This document shows positions 35,340 to 49,700 of a DNA stretch of 64,000 bases, piece by piece; the first letter of the stretch is position 1, and each line of letters opens with the position of its first letter. The translations under genes were made by a program, and so were the position numbers. The DNA comes from Rachycentron canadum (Eukaryota; Chordata; Actinopteri; Carangiformes; Rachycentridae): positions 26,005,643-26,069,642 of the forward strand of contig CM076653.1 of NCBI GenBank assembly GCA_038496675.1. The letters are read 5' to 3'. The notes beneath the pieces were generated by a model. The model was not told where the DNA came from, ran no database searches, and saw only the letters and a list, made by a program, of their open reading frames with translations.

Positions 35340-35590
35340 TCCATTAGACCTTGCAGACTAATCGAGCAGCACCAATTGCTCCCGTGGTGAGATCATTAAG
35401 TAAATTATTTTAAGATCAAACGGTCAGCAGCCACAATGAAGTCCTGTGTAATGGTAAAAGCCTCAGAAGCTGCCACCCACCCTTCTCTCAAATTAAAGCC
35501 CAGTGGGGAGAGCTCTGTACCTCTCAGGTGGATGCCCCCACCATTAGGCCTTTTAGCTGCAGGCTAAGGTAGGACCCACTAATTGGTCCT
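35340..35590. promoter_or_regulatory. Candidate conserved noncoding element
   Basis: Complex sequence directly after the pyrimidine tract. It holds ATCAAAC at 35415-35421, a TCF/LEF-type core on the minus strand, among AT-rich homeodomain-like words. Confidence 0.3.
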
Positions 35591-35599
35591 TTGAACAAA

Positions 35600-38333
35600 A
35601 CTAACCCACTGACAGGATCTGACTTGTATGCAGCGTAAGAGTACAAAATTGTTCCTGGCCAAAGACAGCAGTTTTAAACCACTGTAATAGTCCACCTATA
35701 GAGTCAACATGAGCATGGGCTGGAAATGTGGTAACATATGTGTGATCACACTTTGAAGGATTTATAAAGGGGAAGAAACTTCTTTTTACCATTTGGTTCT
35801 TTTATTTAACAACACTTCTAACAAGAAGGGCTGTTGTTAAAATTACATGTGCCAAGTTGTACTTATTTCAGTTTTCTGTCATACTTAAATTTGATTGATA
35901 TAAGACACTGTGGAAATAGTAAAACTACTATAGTAAAACTACTAATACTCCATTTAAGTGGAAGTATTGTGATCTTACTAATATTTAGAATCTACATTTA
36001 CGCAATTTAAAGTGACTTGAATAAAATTAAAACATTGAATGTTAAGCAAGAAACAAGATGTTAGTCAACAAAGAACTTACCATTAGGACACATAAATTAA
36101 ACCAGCTGTTGTATTTTTTCCTTTTTAAAGATATCTCTTTTAAAATGTGCCACATTTAACTTCAGTGTATTTAAATACTGAACAAACACCTAACCTCTCT
36201 ATTGTCTATTTTGTGTTTATAGTTCCTCTGTTTCTCTGGTTTGAGTGTAAGTGAATGTGAGTAGGTGCATATAGGTTGTGTATAATATACACATCCTGTA
36301 TAAAAGCCATTAGACAGCGATTACTCTCAAAGTGCTGTTCCTGGATGGATAGTTTGACAGCTTCCCTTTTAACAGGTCAAAGTTTAACATAACTAAGTAT
36401 TGTACTGCATGTACTGTATACCCATAGATGGACAAATTAATATACATTAGACAGAGATTCATACACCCATGTTGGCCTTCACAAGTGACATTGTTTCCTC
36501 ATATTACTGCACACATGGGACTAAGAAGCTACAGACTTAAGGAGAAGATACACAACAAAACATTAAAAGCAAACTATCAGTAACATCTGTATTCCTTCAG
36601 TTGTTTATTCCTCTCAGCTGAGGAAGTGTTGAACTTACAGTAGCTTGTGTTGTGGAGACAGGAACCAATGCAGTAAAGTGACTATGAGAGTGATTTATCC
36701 TCCTTTGGCATGAAGCGTCAGTGTCATCAATCACATGGTTTTAATTAGTGATGGCTCCACTTTGTGGCTGAGAAATGTGCATGTAATTCAATTTGGGACT
36801 CGCTGCTGCCTCAAGAACCGCACACAGAGAATTGTCAATCCACTGTAAGTTCATAGACTCTTGAAGCAGTTGATATTGATAAAGCTGGCTACACTGATCT
36901 GCAAAGAAAATTAATGGTTGCATTTGTTCAGAAGTAGTATATTAAAAACAACAAATAATAAAGAAAAAACAATAATCAATGAAACAGACAAATACAAATA
37001 TCCTATTTTGATACAATGAACAGCAAATGACTATTTTCTGTTCACCAGAGTGATGAAAAAGTGAACTAAAAACCAAACTTTGACCTAATATGACCTCATG
37101 TGACTTGACATTTTGGGTCTCCCAAAGTGTGTGAACCTTTGTTCTAACCGAATATTATAAAACTAGATGAGGTGAAGTGGTATGCACTCAAAAAACAAAA
37201 TACACGTTTATTTTGAAAGGTCATCTAACAGAAGATAAAGAGACAAACATTTAATCAAAAGTCCATTAACTTTTACTACAAATGATAAGTGCAAATGCTG
37301 GTCTTTGTCTTGAATTTCCCTAAATGGAAAAAAGAAAAACACTTCTTGTGCATGTTTCATTATGTAGTGTCAGTCAACAATGGAGAGATATCAATTATGC
37401 AGAAATAAATTGAGAGGGGTGAGTTCTTTTTATGAGAAAACAATATTCATTAGCTGCAGAAAGTGAGTGAGGTCACTATTACTTTGTTTTTCTTTGAAGT
37501 AATCCATTGAAATGGCAATAGATTGCGGCAAGACAAAAGCAGTTCCCTTTAGCTCTTGACACATAGAAGCCTCTTATCCCTCATTTAAATGTTGGTTTCT
37601 TCTGATTTCCCCTTCAATGGGAAACTTAACTGATACCAGCAGCAAAGGCCTTAAATAAAAACAATGACAGCTTTGAGAGTTATGGTGGCCATTGAAATGC
37701 TAAAATATCAATGGCACTTATTTAGTTCTCAAAAGATGCTTGAAAGTCTCTTATCTGACACTTGGTAATGTTAGTCACTGTAGTGATGTTTATTTCACAG
37801 CAGTCATCCATTTTATTGCTGAAAAAAAGGCTATGTTTGCATCTGAAAATCTCTATTTTTAATTTGACTTCTGACCTCATCGCTGTGGAAAAAGTTATGT
37901 TTATGTTAAGTTATTACGTTTTATGATTTGTTTTGAATAATCTCACTGTGTTATTGAGAGACAGGATTTTTGGTTACTTTTTTTTTTTCATCACTTTGCT
38001 TTGAGAAAAATAAACAGATTAATGGTCTCAGTGAGTGTGCCTTTAAAAAAAATTGTTTGACAATAAAAAAAAAATCAATTGTGTGTGACATGTAATATCT
38101 TTTCTTATCTTAGCACACAAGTATGTGGATTCTAAAAATAGTATTTCAGACTACTCAGGGCGTGCACAAAGACTTGGTCACGCCAAGGCACACCAATGGC
38201 CAAGTAGGCCTCATTACTGTTGCTACAGCGTTAGAAAATCATTGGTCTTCATCCTTCATATGACAGCCTAATTTGTCCTCTTATCAAAATATATTTTGCA
38301 CAATTCAGCACTCTGCTGCAAATCATGTCCATA

Positions 38334-38336
<3 letters not shown>
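35600..38336. other. AT-rich gene-free stretch
   Basis: No exon, RNA gene or transposon seen. A 17-base perfect palindrome at 36277-36293 is the only short structure noticed. Confidence 0.5.

Positions 38337-38402
<66 letters not shown>
38337..38402 (+). repeat. (TG)33 microsatellite
   Basis: Sixty-six bases of uninterrupted TG, the longest simple repeat in the window. Confidence 0.98.
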
Positions 38403-38405
<3 letters not shown>

Positions 38406-41400
38406 AAGAAAGCACAAGTAAGAAAGTATAAGACAGATGAAAATGGAAATTATGATTATAATTGTTGTTATTGTTGTACAGCATGATGAATATTTTTTTG
38501 TATTTTTACAGGCTCAGAAACATGTGAAATACAACATAATAATAATAAAGTTTTAACTACACAAATTCAAACATACACATGCACTCATGCACTTCTTCCA
38601 GTTTCCCTTTTAGTTACAGTGTTTTCTTTGTTTCTTCCAGCATGCTGATGTGGTAAATGACTCTCAATTCCCTGCCTGCACTTGGCATAATCAAATCTGA
38701 ATATCAACTACTACCAATGTTTCAAATTAATATAATGACAATACAAGATGTTGTTGATTCAACAGTCTGATTGTGCTTCTGCACATCGAAATGTCAGATT
38801 TAAGGCTGTTTTTGTTCTTGGGATAGATCAGCTCCCTTACAACCCCCCCCCAATCAATTTCTTTGATGCCGGCTTTCTGTTTAACTTTTAGAGATGCTGA
38901 TTATATCTGGTCTTTTCCCTCTCTGGATTCCCATCTAGCAGCAACAAATCAGTACCCCAATTCCACATGAACATGCTGCTCACAATCAAGCTGTCATTTG
39001 GTCTATGAAAATTTGGCTGTGCCATTAACCGATGTGCCGAGAGGAGAAATTCCAGACCTCTGTCCGTGTGGTTGTTTTGCAGGAAATGTTGTTTCACACC
39101 CTGTTGATTGACTCTAATCAGCCACACCATACCAAAACCACTCTGCCCTGAGGCCCATATACACTGGTGACTGATTAGATGGTAAGACTGGGGGAATTGC
39201 AAAATACATAAATATTTAGCATGGCTTGACGCTCTGTAAACCCCAGGAAAGCTGTACAGTCATAGTCTGCAGGACCTATAGTAACTGTACTTCTATGTTA
39301 TGGACTTGTGTGATGATAAATTGTTTTTTTTAACTTCAAATAGTTTCCATTCTTTCACAAAAGTCAACACAGTGAAACATCAAAAGTATGTTAACATGAT
39401 ACGCAGAGGAGTTAGGTGCCAGCAGCAGTGACTGTTACTGCTGTCAAAAAGCTTGTTGTTAAAAAGAGCTACAGCCAAACATCACATGTACTGGCTTGTG
39501 TATCGATTTGCTGAACAGGTCTAACAAAGAAAACACTGTTGACGCCAGGCTCATGTTGTGCTGTCTGGGAATACAACAGGTTAAAACACCAGAGTGCCAC
39601 AGCTCTAGGCTATTCTCATGCTACATGCATACTTTAACCCACTATGGATTGTGAAATCAGTACAGTATGTAATCTTTAAAATTAGTCAGCATAAGTCATC
39701 ATGTATAAATTGAGGGGTCTTGTGCATTGAAACGTAAGAGCAAATTTACACATGCGCATCTGACACATTAAAGCTAGTTCAGGGGCAATGTCCAGGGGCT
39801 ATGACAGACTGCTACTTCCTATATCCTGTGGTTGATGGTGAGGGGCCTCACCTGGGCTGTAATCTGGGAGGACTGATCACAAAGAACCAGAGTGAAGTGA
39901 ATTCCGCCTGTCCTACATCAAACGCAGCAGGACAGTAAATCAGATAGGTAGACGACACTAGGCGGCTCACACATCCCCTGTGTTCGCTGCTAATGTCCCT
40001 GAGGGCACAGGAAAGAAGTATGCCAACAATGTCACCTGACAACACTTTGGAGTCATTTCACCACAAACCATTTTACTTATGTGCCTACGCAGAAAGACAT
40101 TTTGAGGATCCATTTTTCACATTAAAGTTACACATATGAAAATAACACATCTACACAAAATAGTGTAAATTACTTCACTATTTACTAGTTCACTAGTTAC
40201 ATATCTGCCACCAGAATTTGACAAATGTTGTGTAAATTTAAAAATATCACATTATAGTATGGTAATTTACCAGGCTTTTCAAAATACCCATTAAAATAAC
40301 TGTGTTATAAAAGAAACACAAAGTTTGTCCATATATGCTAAGTGAAAATCCTCAAATCATGTCACAAGGCACGTACAAAATTCCAAGTAGGTATAGCTGC
40401 ATAAAAATCACTTTGAACCACTTTGAATATTCAATTTTCTCCATTAACTAAAATGATTCTATTAGTATTGTTCTATATTTGTACATACAAAATGCAGAAA
40501 ATACATTTAAAATTCTTCTAATAAACAAAACGCATTTTACACAATTTTCAACTAACACAAAGTTAGATTGTGGTATGGCACAACAACTTCATGATGTTTC
40601 ATTGCTGAATTGGATTTGAAAATTACAGGAAGAGTTACTATACCAGCACGTCAGTCGGATATCTATCTATTGAGAAATTCCATCTGAAGATAAGGTGTCA
40701 GGGAAAAATGAATCAGAAAGGAACACCAAGGTCAGTGTGATATTTCAAGGCTTCTACTTTACATGGCCGCATAGAAAATGAAGGCCTTCAATCAAATCAG
40801 ATTGGGTGGATGGACTATAACTACACCAACACACAGCACTGAGAGTAATGACAAAGAAATAAATCCATCAAATAAAAGAGAAAGAAAAAAAAAGTAGTAG
40901 CCTATTGTTTCTAGGAAGACCATTTAATGCTCAGGACAAATTTGAATAAAAACAACTTAATGGCATGTTTTGTTTTTGTTTTTTGTTTTTTTCATTTAAA
41001 TCCCCTTAACTGTTCTGGTATGGGGCTAAATAAATACTAGACTCAAAGCATTATAGTTAAAAAAAAAAATTAGCAAAATAAAGTGTGATCCTTATATGAA
41101 CTAACTGTTGCTATGTGCGTGCTTCTCCTTTATTTGCTTGGTAATGCCTCACCCTCAATACTTTTTCTTTGTGTTAAGAAATACCATCTTTCTTGTATGT
41201 GCCTGAGGACAAGGATGAATCTCTGACTAATAGTGCCATACATTACTACCTTGTCATTGTTGCAAAATGTTAACTGCTATACAAACTCTGTCTGTTTGCT
41301 TGTCTCTTTATGTAAGCTATTTGAATTTACACTGAAGTGATTTTACAAATTACGTGTATTAGGACCCCTGATGCTGCTTCATATCTTTGCTGCCAAAATG

Positions 41401-43499
41401 GAATATATCCAGGATATTAATAATATAGGGGTTGATCCATCTCCCAGGAATCATTTATCTAAAGTTTGTGCCATCTAAATATGAGCCAGAAACCCAATGC
41501 ACCAGTGCTTTAACAATCAATACATTATCTTATGTGCAAAGTCTAAATGTTCAGAGTTTTTTTTCCAAGTGTGTAGAACAAATTAAAAGCCCAGACAGTC
41601 AGTAAAAGACCAATTCATAAAGGTGAAAAAATGGGGCTGCGGCTGTGACGGGGAGGACCAGTGAAAAATCTCTGCTGACCCTCTCATCCCTCTGCTCATC
41701 TATCTCTCACTACTGTCCACTGATAGATTTCCCCTCGCTGATTTATGGGAGAAAAAAAATGTCACAGTGGAATGGGCTTTTGATAAAATTGTTCAAGAGA
41801 TTCTGGGCAATAAATCCTGATCTTTACATCCAGGTTGCTGGCTACTTTCACATTCTTGTGCCATCAATAAGAACCGCCAAACATGACAACTAATCAATAA
41901 CTTTACAATATTCTAGGCAGTTTGGGAAAACAGTAACATTTATATTTAACAGAAAAGAGCAAGTCACTTTTTTATACTCAAACTATGGATAAGAGGAGCT
42001 TGACTGTAACTTAGGATGAAAATAAGTCACAATGTGTTTGTACTGCCTGATAGAGAGAAGTTGTTGTCCTTCACAATAACCGTAAAAACAGATTTCAGAC
42101 CAGATTTTCCAACCAGAAATAAACAGAAATCCTATTTAATTTTTCTCCACATATTCAAAACATGTGCACAGAGATATCAATTCCTCTCAATGTGTTAAAT
42201 TTCCATCTACCAAAATATCCAAGAGATAGATAAATCATTTGTGTTTTGTCACATCAGCATCTGAGAAAAATGGTAATTTAGTAATCATCAATCAATGTGA
42301 CTTCATATTGAAATGGCTCCAAAAGATGATCTTATGTTTTCTGGGAGGCAAAACAGCCCAGTGTAATGGTACTAACAAGTCTCCAGTCCAACATCAGTCA
42401 TGATGGAGTGTTTCTGACAGGAACTCTTCAGTCAGCCGAGTGGCGCCAGGAAGGATGAGTGATTCAGCAAACCTGCCTGGTGTTGTCTCTCTGGTCTCTC
42501 AATCTTTACGATGTAGCTAAGAGGAAAACAATGGGCCTGTTGCTCAGTACAGGTGTTTCTCAGAGGAGATGACTTGTAAAAACAGGTAGATTTCCACTGA
42601 GGCCAGAATTGACTCACATAAAAGGCTTCTGCTGCTGCAATAACTCACAACTGGGTCTTGGCTGTCTGCCCAGAGACACTGAAATCATAGCAGTGTTTAA
42701 TTTGCACAAATATCCTCGCTGGAGTGAATATAAAAAAGCCCCTGTGCGAGTGAAAGCATCTGACAGTGTTTGCGGTAATGTAATCCTTTGTTGACCGGGA
42801 GATAAACATCAGCACTATAACCTCAGATTGACAAAGAGACAAACAGTCTGCCACTTAAAAGAGCATATTTTAAAAGACCTTTGCACTTCCAATGAAGGCC
42901 ACGAAATACTGGAACATGAACCTAAGTCGCTGTAAAGACAAGGTTGTCATAGAAGATGAGAGAGGAGGAAGCAAAAGACAAATAGAAAGCAGGAGAGCTA
43001 TCTGGCTGACTTTGTCTTTCAGATTAAAGCCGGGGCAACAACCAGCAACAAAGACGTTTCTGACAGGATGAGGAAATGAAATGTTTACAGTGAGGGGGCT
43101 GATGAGTGGGGCCACATGAGACATTCAAGAGCACTTGTTCGGACTGTCACTGTTTGCTACAGATGAGGAGCGGTCATTCTTAAAACAAGTGTCATTACAG
43201 GGCAGTGAAAAATGGCAAGTTGTGCACTTCCCCATTTAATTTACCCCATCTGTATGTCAACCTACCCCCTATAATTTCAATTCAGTGCAGAACTCTGATC
43301 AGCAATTTGTTTTGTCTTTACAATGAAATAGAAATACGCTCCCACAGCATACCAATGATTCTTTTACCACTGCTAAAAGATTTTCAATAAAAATATTTAA
43401 TGTATACACTGGTTTAACCGAAGCCACATAAGATGCTTTTTCACTTCTATCATGCAAAGACAACGTGGGAGGCTAAGGACATTTGAATTATTTACATCA
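38403..43499. other. AT-rich gene-free stretch with one candidate island
   Basis: Low-complexity A/T runs and no recognisable gene or transposon. The more complex island at 38930-39190 is listed separately. Confidence 0.5.
38930..39190. promoter_or_regulatory. Candidate conserved noncoding element
   Basis: Balanced, non-repetitive. It contains TGATTGAC at 39105-39112 (PBX/MEIS-like) followed closely by TAATCA. An open stretch of 104 codons on the minus strand (38888-39202) has no family resemblance. Confidence 0.3.
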
Positions 43500-45019
43500 G
43501 TTGTCACACACTAGTGTGATTTCAAAGAATGCTCCCAGAGGCCCATTATCCTGCCCTTATTTGCTGGGGGAGATGAGACATTTTCTCACTGATAGGCTGC
43601 TTTTCTGATTCCTGTGGGTAGAAAAACACCATGTTAATTTAATGTGTCCTGGCCCTACAAAATACACAAGCACAGAAAAAGATGCTTGTTCTCATCTTTG
43701 TAATCACTACGGCAGGAGCAGAGGGCACATGTCCCCCGTGCCTCATTTCAGGGCTAATCTTTCATTTCATAGCCCATCTCTCCATATCAAACAACACAAA
43801 TGGCTCAATTTGCATGACAGGATTTGTAACATGGCGAATCAGGTGTCAGACTCGATTAAACATTACACCGGCACACTATCATAATCAGCCGTCTAATGAG
43901 TGTGGCCACTGGTGTGAGAAGCTTGGATGGATCAGGGAGAAGGGTTTCTCCACGCTGCCCAGCGGGGGGTGAGTAACTGAGGGATTAAATTGGAGGTTCA
44001 GTCCCTCTGGCCCTGACAGAGGGGCTCCTCTGGGTGGCAAGGCTCAAGCCCTGTGATGCTGACAAGACACAGCGACAGGCCCCACACATACATAGACACA
44101 CACACACCCACACACACACACACACACACACACAAGTCACACAAGAGGGACTGGAGGGGAGAGCTGCTCTTATGACTGAAACACACAGACAGCATCTAAG
44201 GACTGCTTACCCCTGTGTATCTTCAGCTCTGAATACTAATGCATGGGGCCATTACAGGAGGAGAGGAGCCCCGGCAGAGTGACCCCAGTCCTAGATCACA
44301 TCAGGCTATCACCGAAATGAGGCAACAAGATCATTAAGATGAACAAGACCCCGCACCAGACATCATTTGTGTGAGAGGCAGCTTTGACAATTTTTTCTGA
44401 AGATGTCTTTCTACTATACACTAGGATTAACATTTACATACAAATTGTAAGGCTCATTACCCTGGACTGTTCTCAGAAGATTACTTTTAATAAAAATAAT
44501 CCTGGAAATGTTCTCAATTAGTAAAATATTAAAAGCGTTTTTGTAATTATTCTCAAAATGTTTTTTTGGCATGTATTGACATTTTTGGAAAGACCATAAG
44601 TGGTAATGAAAATGAATACCGGTTGTGCTTTTGTTTCATGTAAACATCAAATCACATGACGAGTTGATGTCACTCAGCCTCCATAGAGCTGCCCTCTGCC
44701 CTTCCCACTGTCATCATCACGCCCTCTCCTTGTGTACAGTTTGCACCTCCCATTGACCAGCCCTTATTGTTATCTGCTGAATATACACTGATGCTAATTC
44801 CACTGTTGGCTGTGTTGATGTGCAGCTTTTGGTTTCTTGTCCTCAGAGACTTCCCTATTGCCACCATCCTACCACCCTCAGCATCAAGGTTCCCCTCCCC
44901 CTTACTCCTTCCCCCACCCTCTGCCCTGCTCCCCATTTGGGGTGACCCGGGTGCTGTTCTGAGGGTTCCTCACACCCCAGAAGCTGTCAGTAGCCTCCTT
45001 CCTTCCCATGAGCAGAACA
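43500..45019. other. Gene-free stretch of mixed composition
   Basis: Alternates between AT-rich and balanced segments and holds a CA microsatellite. No gene is supported. Confidence 0.45.
44095..44135 (+). repeat. (CA)n microsatellite, imperfect
   Basis: About 41 bases of CA broken by one CCC interruption near 44107. Confidence 0.92.
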
Positions 45020-45170
45020 CACAATAGAGAAAGGGCTCCGGCTGAGAGGTTCAGTAGCCATTAACCCCTACCAGCTGTTCCTGCCGAGGGTATTCTGTGC
45101 CACAATACGTGCCCCCGAGGGGGCCCTCACGTCCACTAATCTAGCCATTGTTGGCCAGGAATGCTGACAG
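45020..45170. promoter_or_regulatory. Candidate conserved noncoding element with CTCF-like and SOX-like words
   Basis: Balanced sequence between AT-rich flanks. CCCCCGAGGGGGCCCTC at about 45112-45128 shares the AGGGGGC core of CTCF sites. CCATTGTT at 45145-45152 matches the SOX core on the minus strand. No coding potential. Confidence 0.33.
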
Positions 45171-46199
45171 AAGAAAAGAAATTTTTCTTGTGTCCATGCA
45201 AGCGTGTGTATCCATGTGTGAGAGCCGAGAAACGTAGGGCTAATTTCTATAGTTGCTTGTGAAGAAGGGAGACCATGAAGAATACCCTATTTAGCTGCTT
45301 GACAAAATTCTTTTGCTTAAAAATAGAAAAACAATGGCAATTGTTTTCAAGTGGACTCCTTTACACTGTCCAAGTCTCTGAATTTAACTAAAAAAAACTA
45401 TTAATGTCTGCTATGCAAAAAGTTAAAATAACTTTATAAGACTTGAATTATTTAGTTATCTGCAATTCATTTTTAATGCATGGCCAGATAAACATCCTGA
45501 AACCACAATCAGTTCCAAAGCAATTTCTAAATGGATTAAATTTTGGGAAAATTATTCCATTTTGGTACTTTGCTCTCGGAATATATTAACAATTAGTCCA
45601 TTTCAATTAACATGGAAATTAAAACAGCATTTTCCAGTCAATTTAACCATGATGCAGCCATTAGGGGCTTCTGGTGTGCTGAGCATGTTTGTTACTTTAG
45701 TCTCCAGGCTATAAATGAAACAAAAAAGAAAGATTCCTGCTGCATATCAGGAAAGAGATTTTGATATTCCAGTAAATGCACGTTAGCTAATTCATCCAGG
45801 AAAAAAAATGTAAAAAGTAAATATCCACAAAAAATTCAAACATGCTATTTATTTCAAAAACTGTGTTCATACTTAGAAATAAAATAACATCGTAATTTGG
45901 ATTGAATTAAAATCTAAATTATAGAAATCCTTAATGTTGAGGGCCTAAGGAGGAGTGCACTACACACACAAACACAGGTTGTGAGTTCTGTTTTTCTTTT
46001 CCCATTGGGTAAAGTCAATAGATGTGATATGAACAGTGTTGACAGCAACAGGAAACAGTGCTCCATAGCCGTCAGTAGGATGCAACATTTGCATGAAGGA
46101 AGTAAACACAACAGCACCTACAGACAGGGGGAGGGCAGCTCCAATGTAAACTGTTAGGTAAGTTTTGAAGAGGATAGGTATTTTTCTGTATGTGCTCTG
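45171..46199. other. AT-rich gene-free stretch
   Basis: Nothing recognisable on either strand. Confidence 0.5.
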
Positions 46200-46510
46200 T
46201 CCCACAGCCTGTGCTGTGTTGTGACAGGCGGGGGATCTGTGTCAGTCAATTATACGTCCCAACAGACTTTTGTGCTAATGAGCTGGTCCAGCCATCGGCA
46301 GACTTCCCCTGTCGTCCAGAAAAGATCACTTTCATTGCTTGCAGAACTAATTCAGGGCACAAAAGTGGGAGCTTCACCATTGCAGCCTCTTTTACTGCTC
46401 CTTTTGTGGAAGCTTTAGAAGTGCGCTGAAGAGAGGGCCTAGCGCTCAGGCCTCTTCATCTCCAGTCCATTGCCTGTCATTAACATACATATCCATATGA
46501 AAAGTGGGGT
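46200..46510. promoter_or_regulatory. Candidate conserved noncoding element
   Basis: Complex, balanced sequence with a homeodomain word TAATGA at 46276-46281. Overlapping open stretches on both strands are unrelated to known families. Confidence 0.3.
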
Positions 46511-48000
46511 AAGGCCGGAACAGCTGTCCAGTAAAGAGGCAGTGATTCCCAAATGCTGACAGAAGCCTTTAGCCTTCCTTGGGCAATAATAAACCAAACC
46601 ATTTAAACAGTCTTTCAGGGAGTGAGAAAGAGATTGGGCCATAATGCTACATTCACAGGCATCTGTGGTACTCATTGGTTTGCAACAGTTTCTAGTAGAT
46701 TCACAAAAGTTAAGGGACAAACCAGTGAAAAAAATCTCACAAATTGAACACAATAATAATAACTATTATTTTTTTTCCTTTTGCTGTGATAGGATCAATT
46801 TGTGGCTCAAAACATTCAACCAGCACAAGAGCAATTGTTGCATATTTTGAAAAAGTGAAATAACCAACAAAAATCATGATGCATAAATGCAAAAAGAGTT
46901 ATTTAGTTTAGACTTCTTTGTTTAGCCACATGTTGGCCGTTGTAATAAAAATGGTGGTGTGTATTTGTTTTCTCTGAGAGCTGTTAGTTGAGGGCTTTTC
47001 ACCCTGAGCAAAATGATTTGGTCTAAGGGGACCTGAAGAGTGTATGGGGATGGAACTGAGCAATCCTCTTGTTTAAACTTGGGTGGTGGGCATGAAGACA
47101 GAGGTTAAGTGACTTGCCCCAGGTCACATGGGAAGTCGTTTACTTAGGGTGGATTTTCTCATCTAAACCCTCATCCACTTAGGTCAGAGAGGTTTCTAAC
47201 TGAATCCTCAGTGTAGTAATTTGTCAAATTACCAAAAAAATGTATATATTGCATTTTGTTGTCGAGTTTTGATTTTTATTTTTTCCTGAAGCTTAAAAGT
47301 TGCCGTTTGATGTTTGCAGAAAAGTGGGAATAACATTTTAAGAGTGTTTAACAGAATGATTTGTGTCTTTTGTTTAATTATGGGAATGATTTGTGCTTTC
47401 ATTTGCATCAGCGTGGAACAACTTTCATTTGATTTGTCAAAAATATAATAATCTCTGATTGATTAAATACTTACAGTTTGATAGGATCTTAGTGAATAAA
47501 TTGCATGGTGTATTTAATTTTTGCCACTGAATTTTGATCTTACTTAATTGTGATGCTGGTCAAAGTTGTGTCATGGCCACAGTTATCTGGATGCTTGTGG
47601 AAAAGGTAAATTTTCATACTCAAGCTACTACATTCACATTGTTGTTTTTGACAAACAAAAAAATGGCAGTGAAACATTTTCATTTTCACTGTACATTTTT
47701 CTGTTAATCCTTTTAGACCCAATGTGGAAATATATTTCTAGATTATTGTATAGCAACTTTTTGTTTTAAGTGCTATGGTGTGAACTAATGCAAAATATCT
47801 CAGGAACAGTTATCATTACTTCCCCATGTCAGTCATAGAGGGAGACTGTCTATGGCGTTATCCTAAACCTTAGTTCTCAGATCTTTTTGAATTTTGTCTC
47901 CTTCCACCGACTGGTTTTCTATGCTTGAGATGCCTCCTTCTCTAGAAAAGGAGGTAAAGGGAGAAGCCAGAATCCGGATCTAATGAATAAGAAAAGCCTT
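46511..48000. other. AT-rich gene-free stretch
   Basis: Nothing recognisable apart from A/T runs. Confidence 0.5.
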
Positions 48001-49700
48001 TGGTTAAAAGGGGACTGGTTTGTCTCTTCATGGGTCGCTTTTTATTCAGCTTTAGAAAGACGAGGAGTCCTGATTGATAAATCCCCTCCCTTGCCCCCCT
48101 GGCGCCTGTGACCCCAGAGTCATCAAGTACAATACACAGCACCTTAAGTTTCTAAATCTGCGATTGAAAAATAGAAGCAGCGAATTTGTGTCCATTGAGG
48201 GAGCTTTGACTAGCTTTTACAGCAATGATTATTCTGAGGCTGCATGCCCAGCAGGCTACCAGCAGCTAGCTGCATGCACAATTTTTTTCCATCTGATCTT
48301 CCTACCCCCCACCTGCATCATCCAAAAAGCGGGTGTAATGGCACTTGTTGCAAGCGTTTAAATTCAGCGGAAGTGTTTTTTCATAGATAACCAGCCAACA
48401 CCTCAGGCATTTACCTATCACACTTCCCCCTTGGTCTATCCTTTATTTATCATGGTTCTGCTGTTTGTTGTCTCTCTAAAGTTCCACAATTCATTAAAAA
48501 AGGAAAAGGGGGTGGGGAGAAGAAGAGAGGGAAAGAGTATGGAGAGGCAAAGCTGGGGCTGTTGTGAGGGAGCAGGGGTAAAGGGGAGGGATTAGGATGA
48601 CTTCTTGAACACATTTTCTCCGTTTTGCTGCAATTAAACAAAGTAGGCCTGTGATTAGTGCAGCGCAGGGAGCAGAGAAAAAGACACCCTTGAATCCCAA
48701 TGGAGGGACCTGACTGAGCATTATTGCCTGACAATGCCTGAGTTTATTGCTGAAACCTGCTTACCCTCCTGCAAGGCAAACCATGGGAACTCCAGTCAGG
48801 TGGAAACTTTTTCTCCTTTTCTTTTCCCGCTCCTTGTTTTTCTCCCCCCTCTGACCACGGAAGCCCTCCAGGAGCTCACAGTGTGGTTGAAGCCACACAA
48901 CTCCCCCCTGGTAACTGAGATGTTTAGGATAAGCTCTGCCTGGTTTTTGTGCATGAGCTCACACTTGTCTGCTGTTGTTCGAACACAGTTAATGATGAGC
49001 TTCCTCTGTTTTTTCCACACCCCTTCCCTCTCTCCTGTCCTCCTCCTCCTCCACCTCCTCTCTCTGCTCCTTTTCTCCTTTCTTATTTGAAGCTAAGCGG
49101 CTGTTTAAGTGGAGTGCCTCCTCCCTCTGGCTCTTGGGAATGCTCTCAAGGGGCCCTTGCCTGGCACTGTGTGCATGACACATAATGAAAACAATTTTAC
49201 GCTGCAGAGGGAAGTATGAGGCAATTACGGATGTGACAGCCACCTGCAGACTCACCCCCCTACAGTCTCCAACTGCACTCTTCCAACCACAGCACCATTG
49301 CCACAACCACCGCACAGTGTCACCGCACTGGTAACCCCCCCACAACACCCATCCCTCACAAACACACACTCCACCAGCCCACAGCTTCATGAATAAGTGA
49401 TGGCTTGATGATGTTGTGAATGGCTGGGGCAGGTGAGGAGGGGGTGAGAAAGACTGGGGCTGTAATAAGTTGCCCAGCTGGAGGTGGTGTTGTGGCCCTG
49501 TCGCTCTGTGGCAGTCCATACAGGCATCTCTCCACAAGCACTGACCCTGGGATCGGCCTCCTGAGGGGAGCCAAGAGATGACGTGACAGGGGCGTGCAAA
49601 GCGCTCCCCCAAATCTCTTGTTGGCCAATTTTACACATGAAGCCAGGCCCAAAAGCCCATGTGGCAGGCCTAACAGAGCCCTGATTTAATTTGATAACCT
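48001..49700. other. Higher-GC gene-free segment
   Basis: About 1.7 kb of higher GC than the surroundings, with purine- and pyrimidine-rich tracts (G-rich near 48508-48590, CTC-rich near 49038-49062). A 207-codon open stretch at 48989-49612 (minus) is rich in glutamate/arginine copied from the pyrimidine tract and resembles no family. Read as noncoding. Confidence 0.5.
48508..48590 (+). other. G-rich tract with quadruplex potential
   Basis: Contains eight runs of three or more G within 83 bases (for example 48508-48512, 48514-48517, 48575-48578, 48583-48586, 48588-48590). Confidence 0.55.

Noticed and set aside
36277..36293. 17-base perfect palindrome in AT-rich DNA
   Set aside because: Too short and too AT-rich to distinguish from chance; no downstream T-run or gene gives it a role.
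48989..49612. 207-codon open frame on the minus strand
   Set aside because: It is the longest open stretch outside dnah11, but its C-terminal part is glutamate/arginine low complexity copied from a CTC-rich tract. It has no family resemblance, and higher-GC DNA lengthens chance frames.
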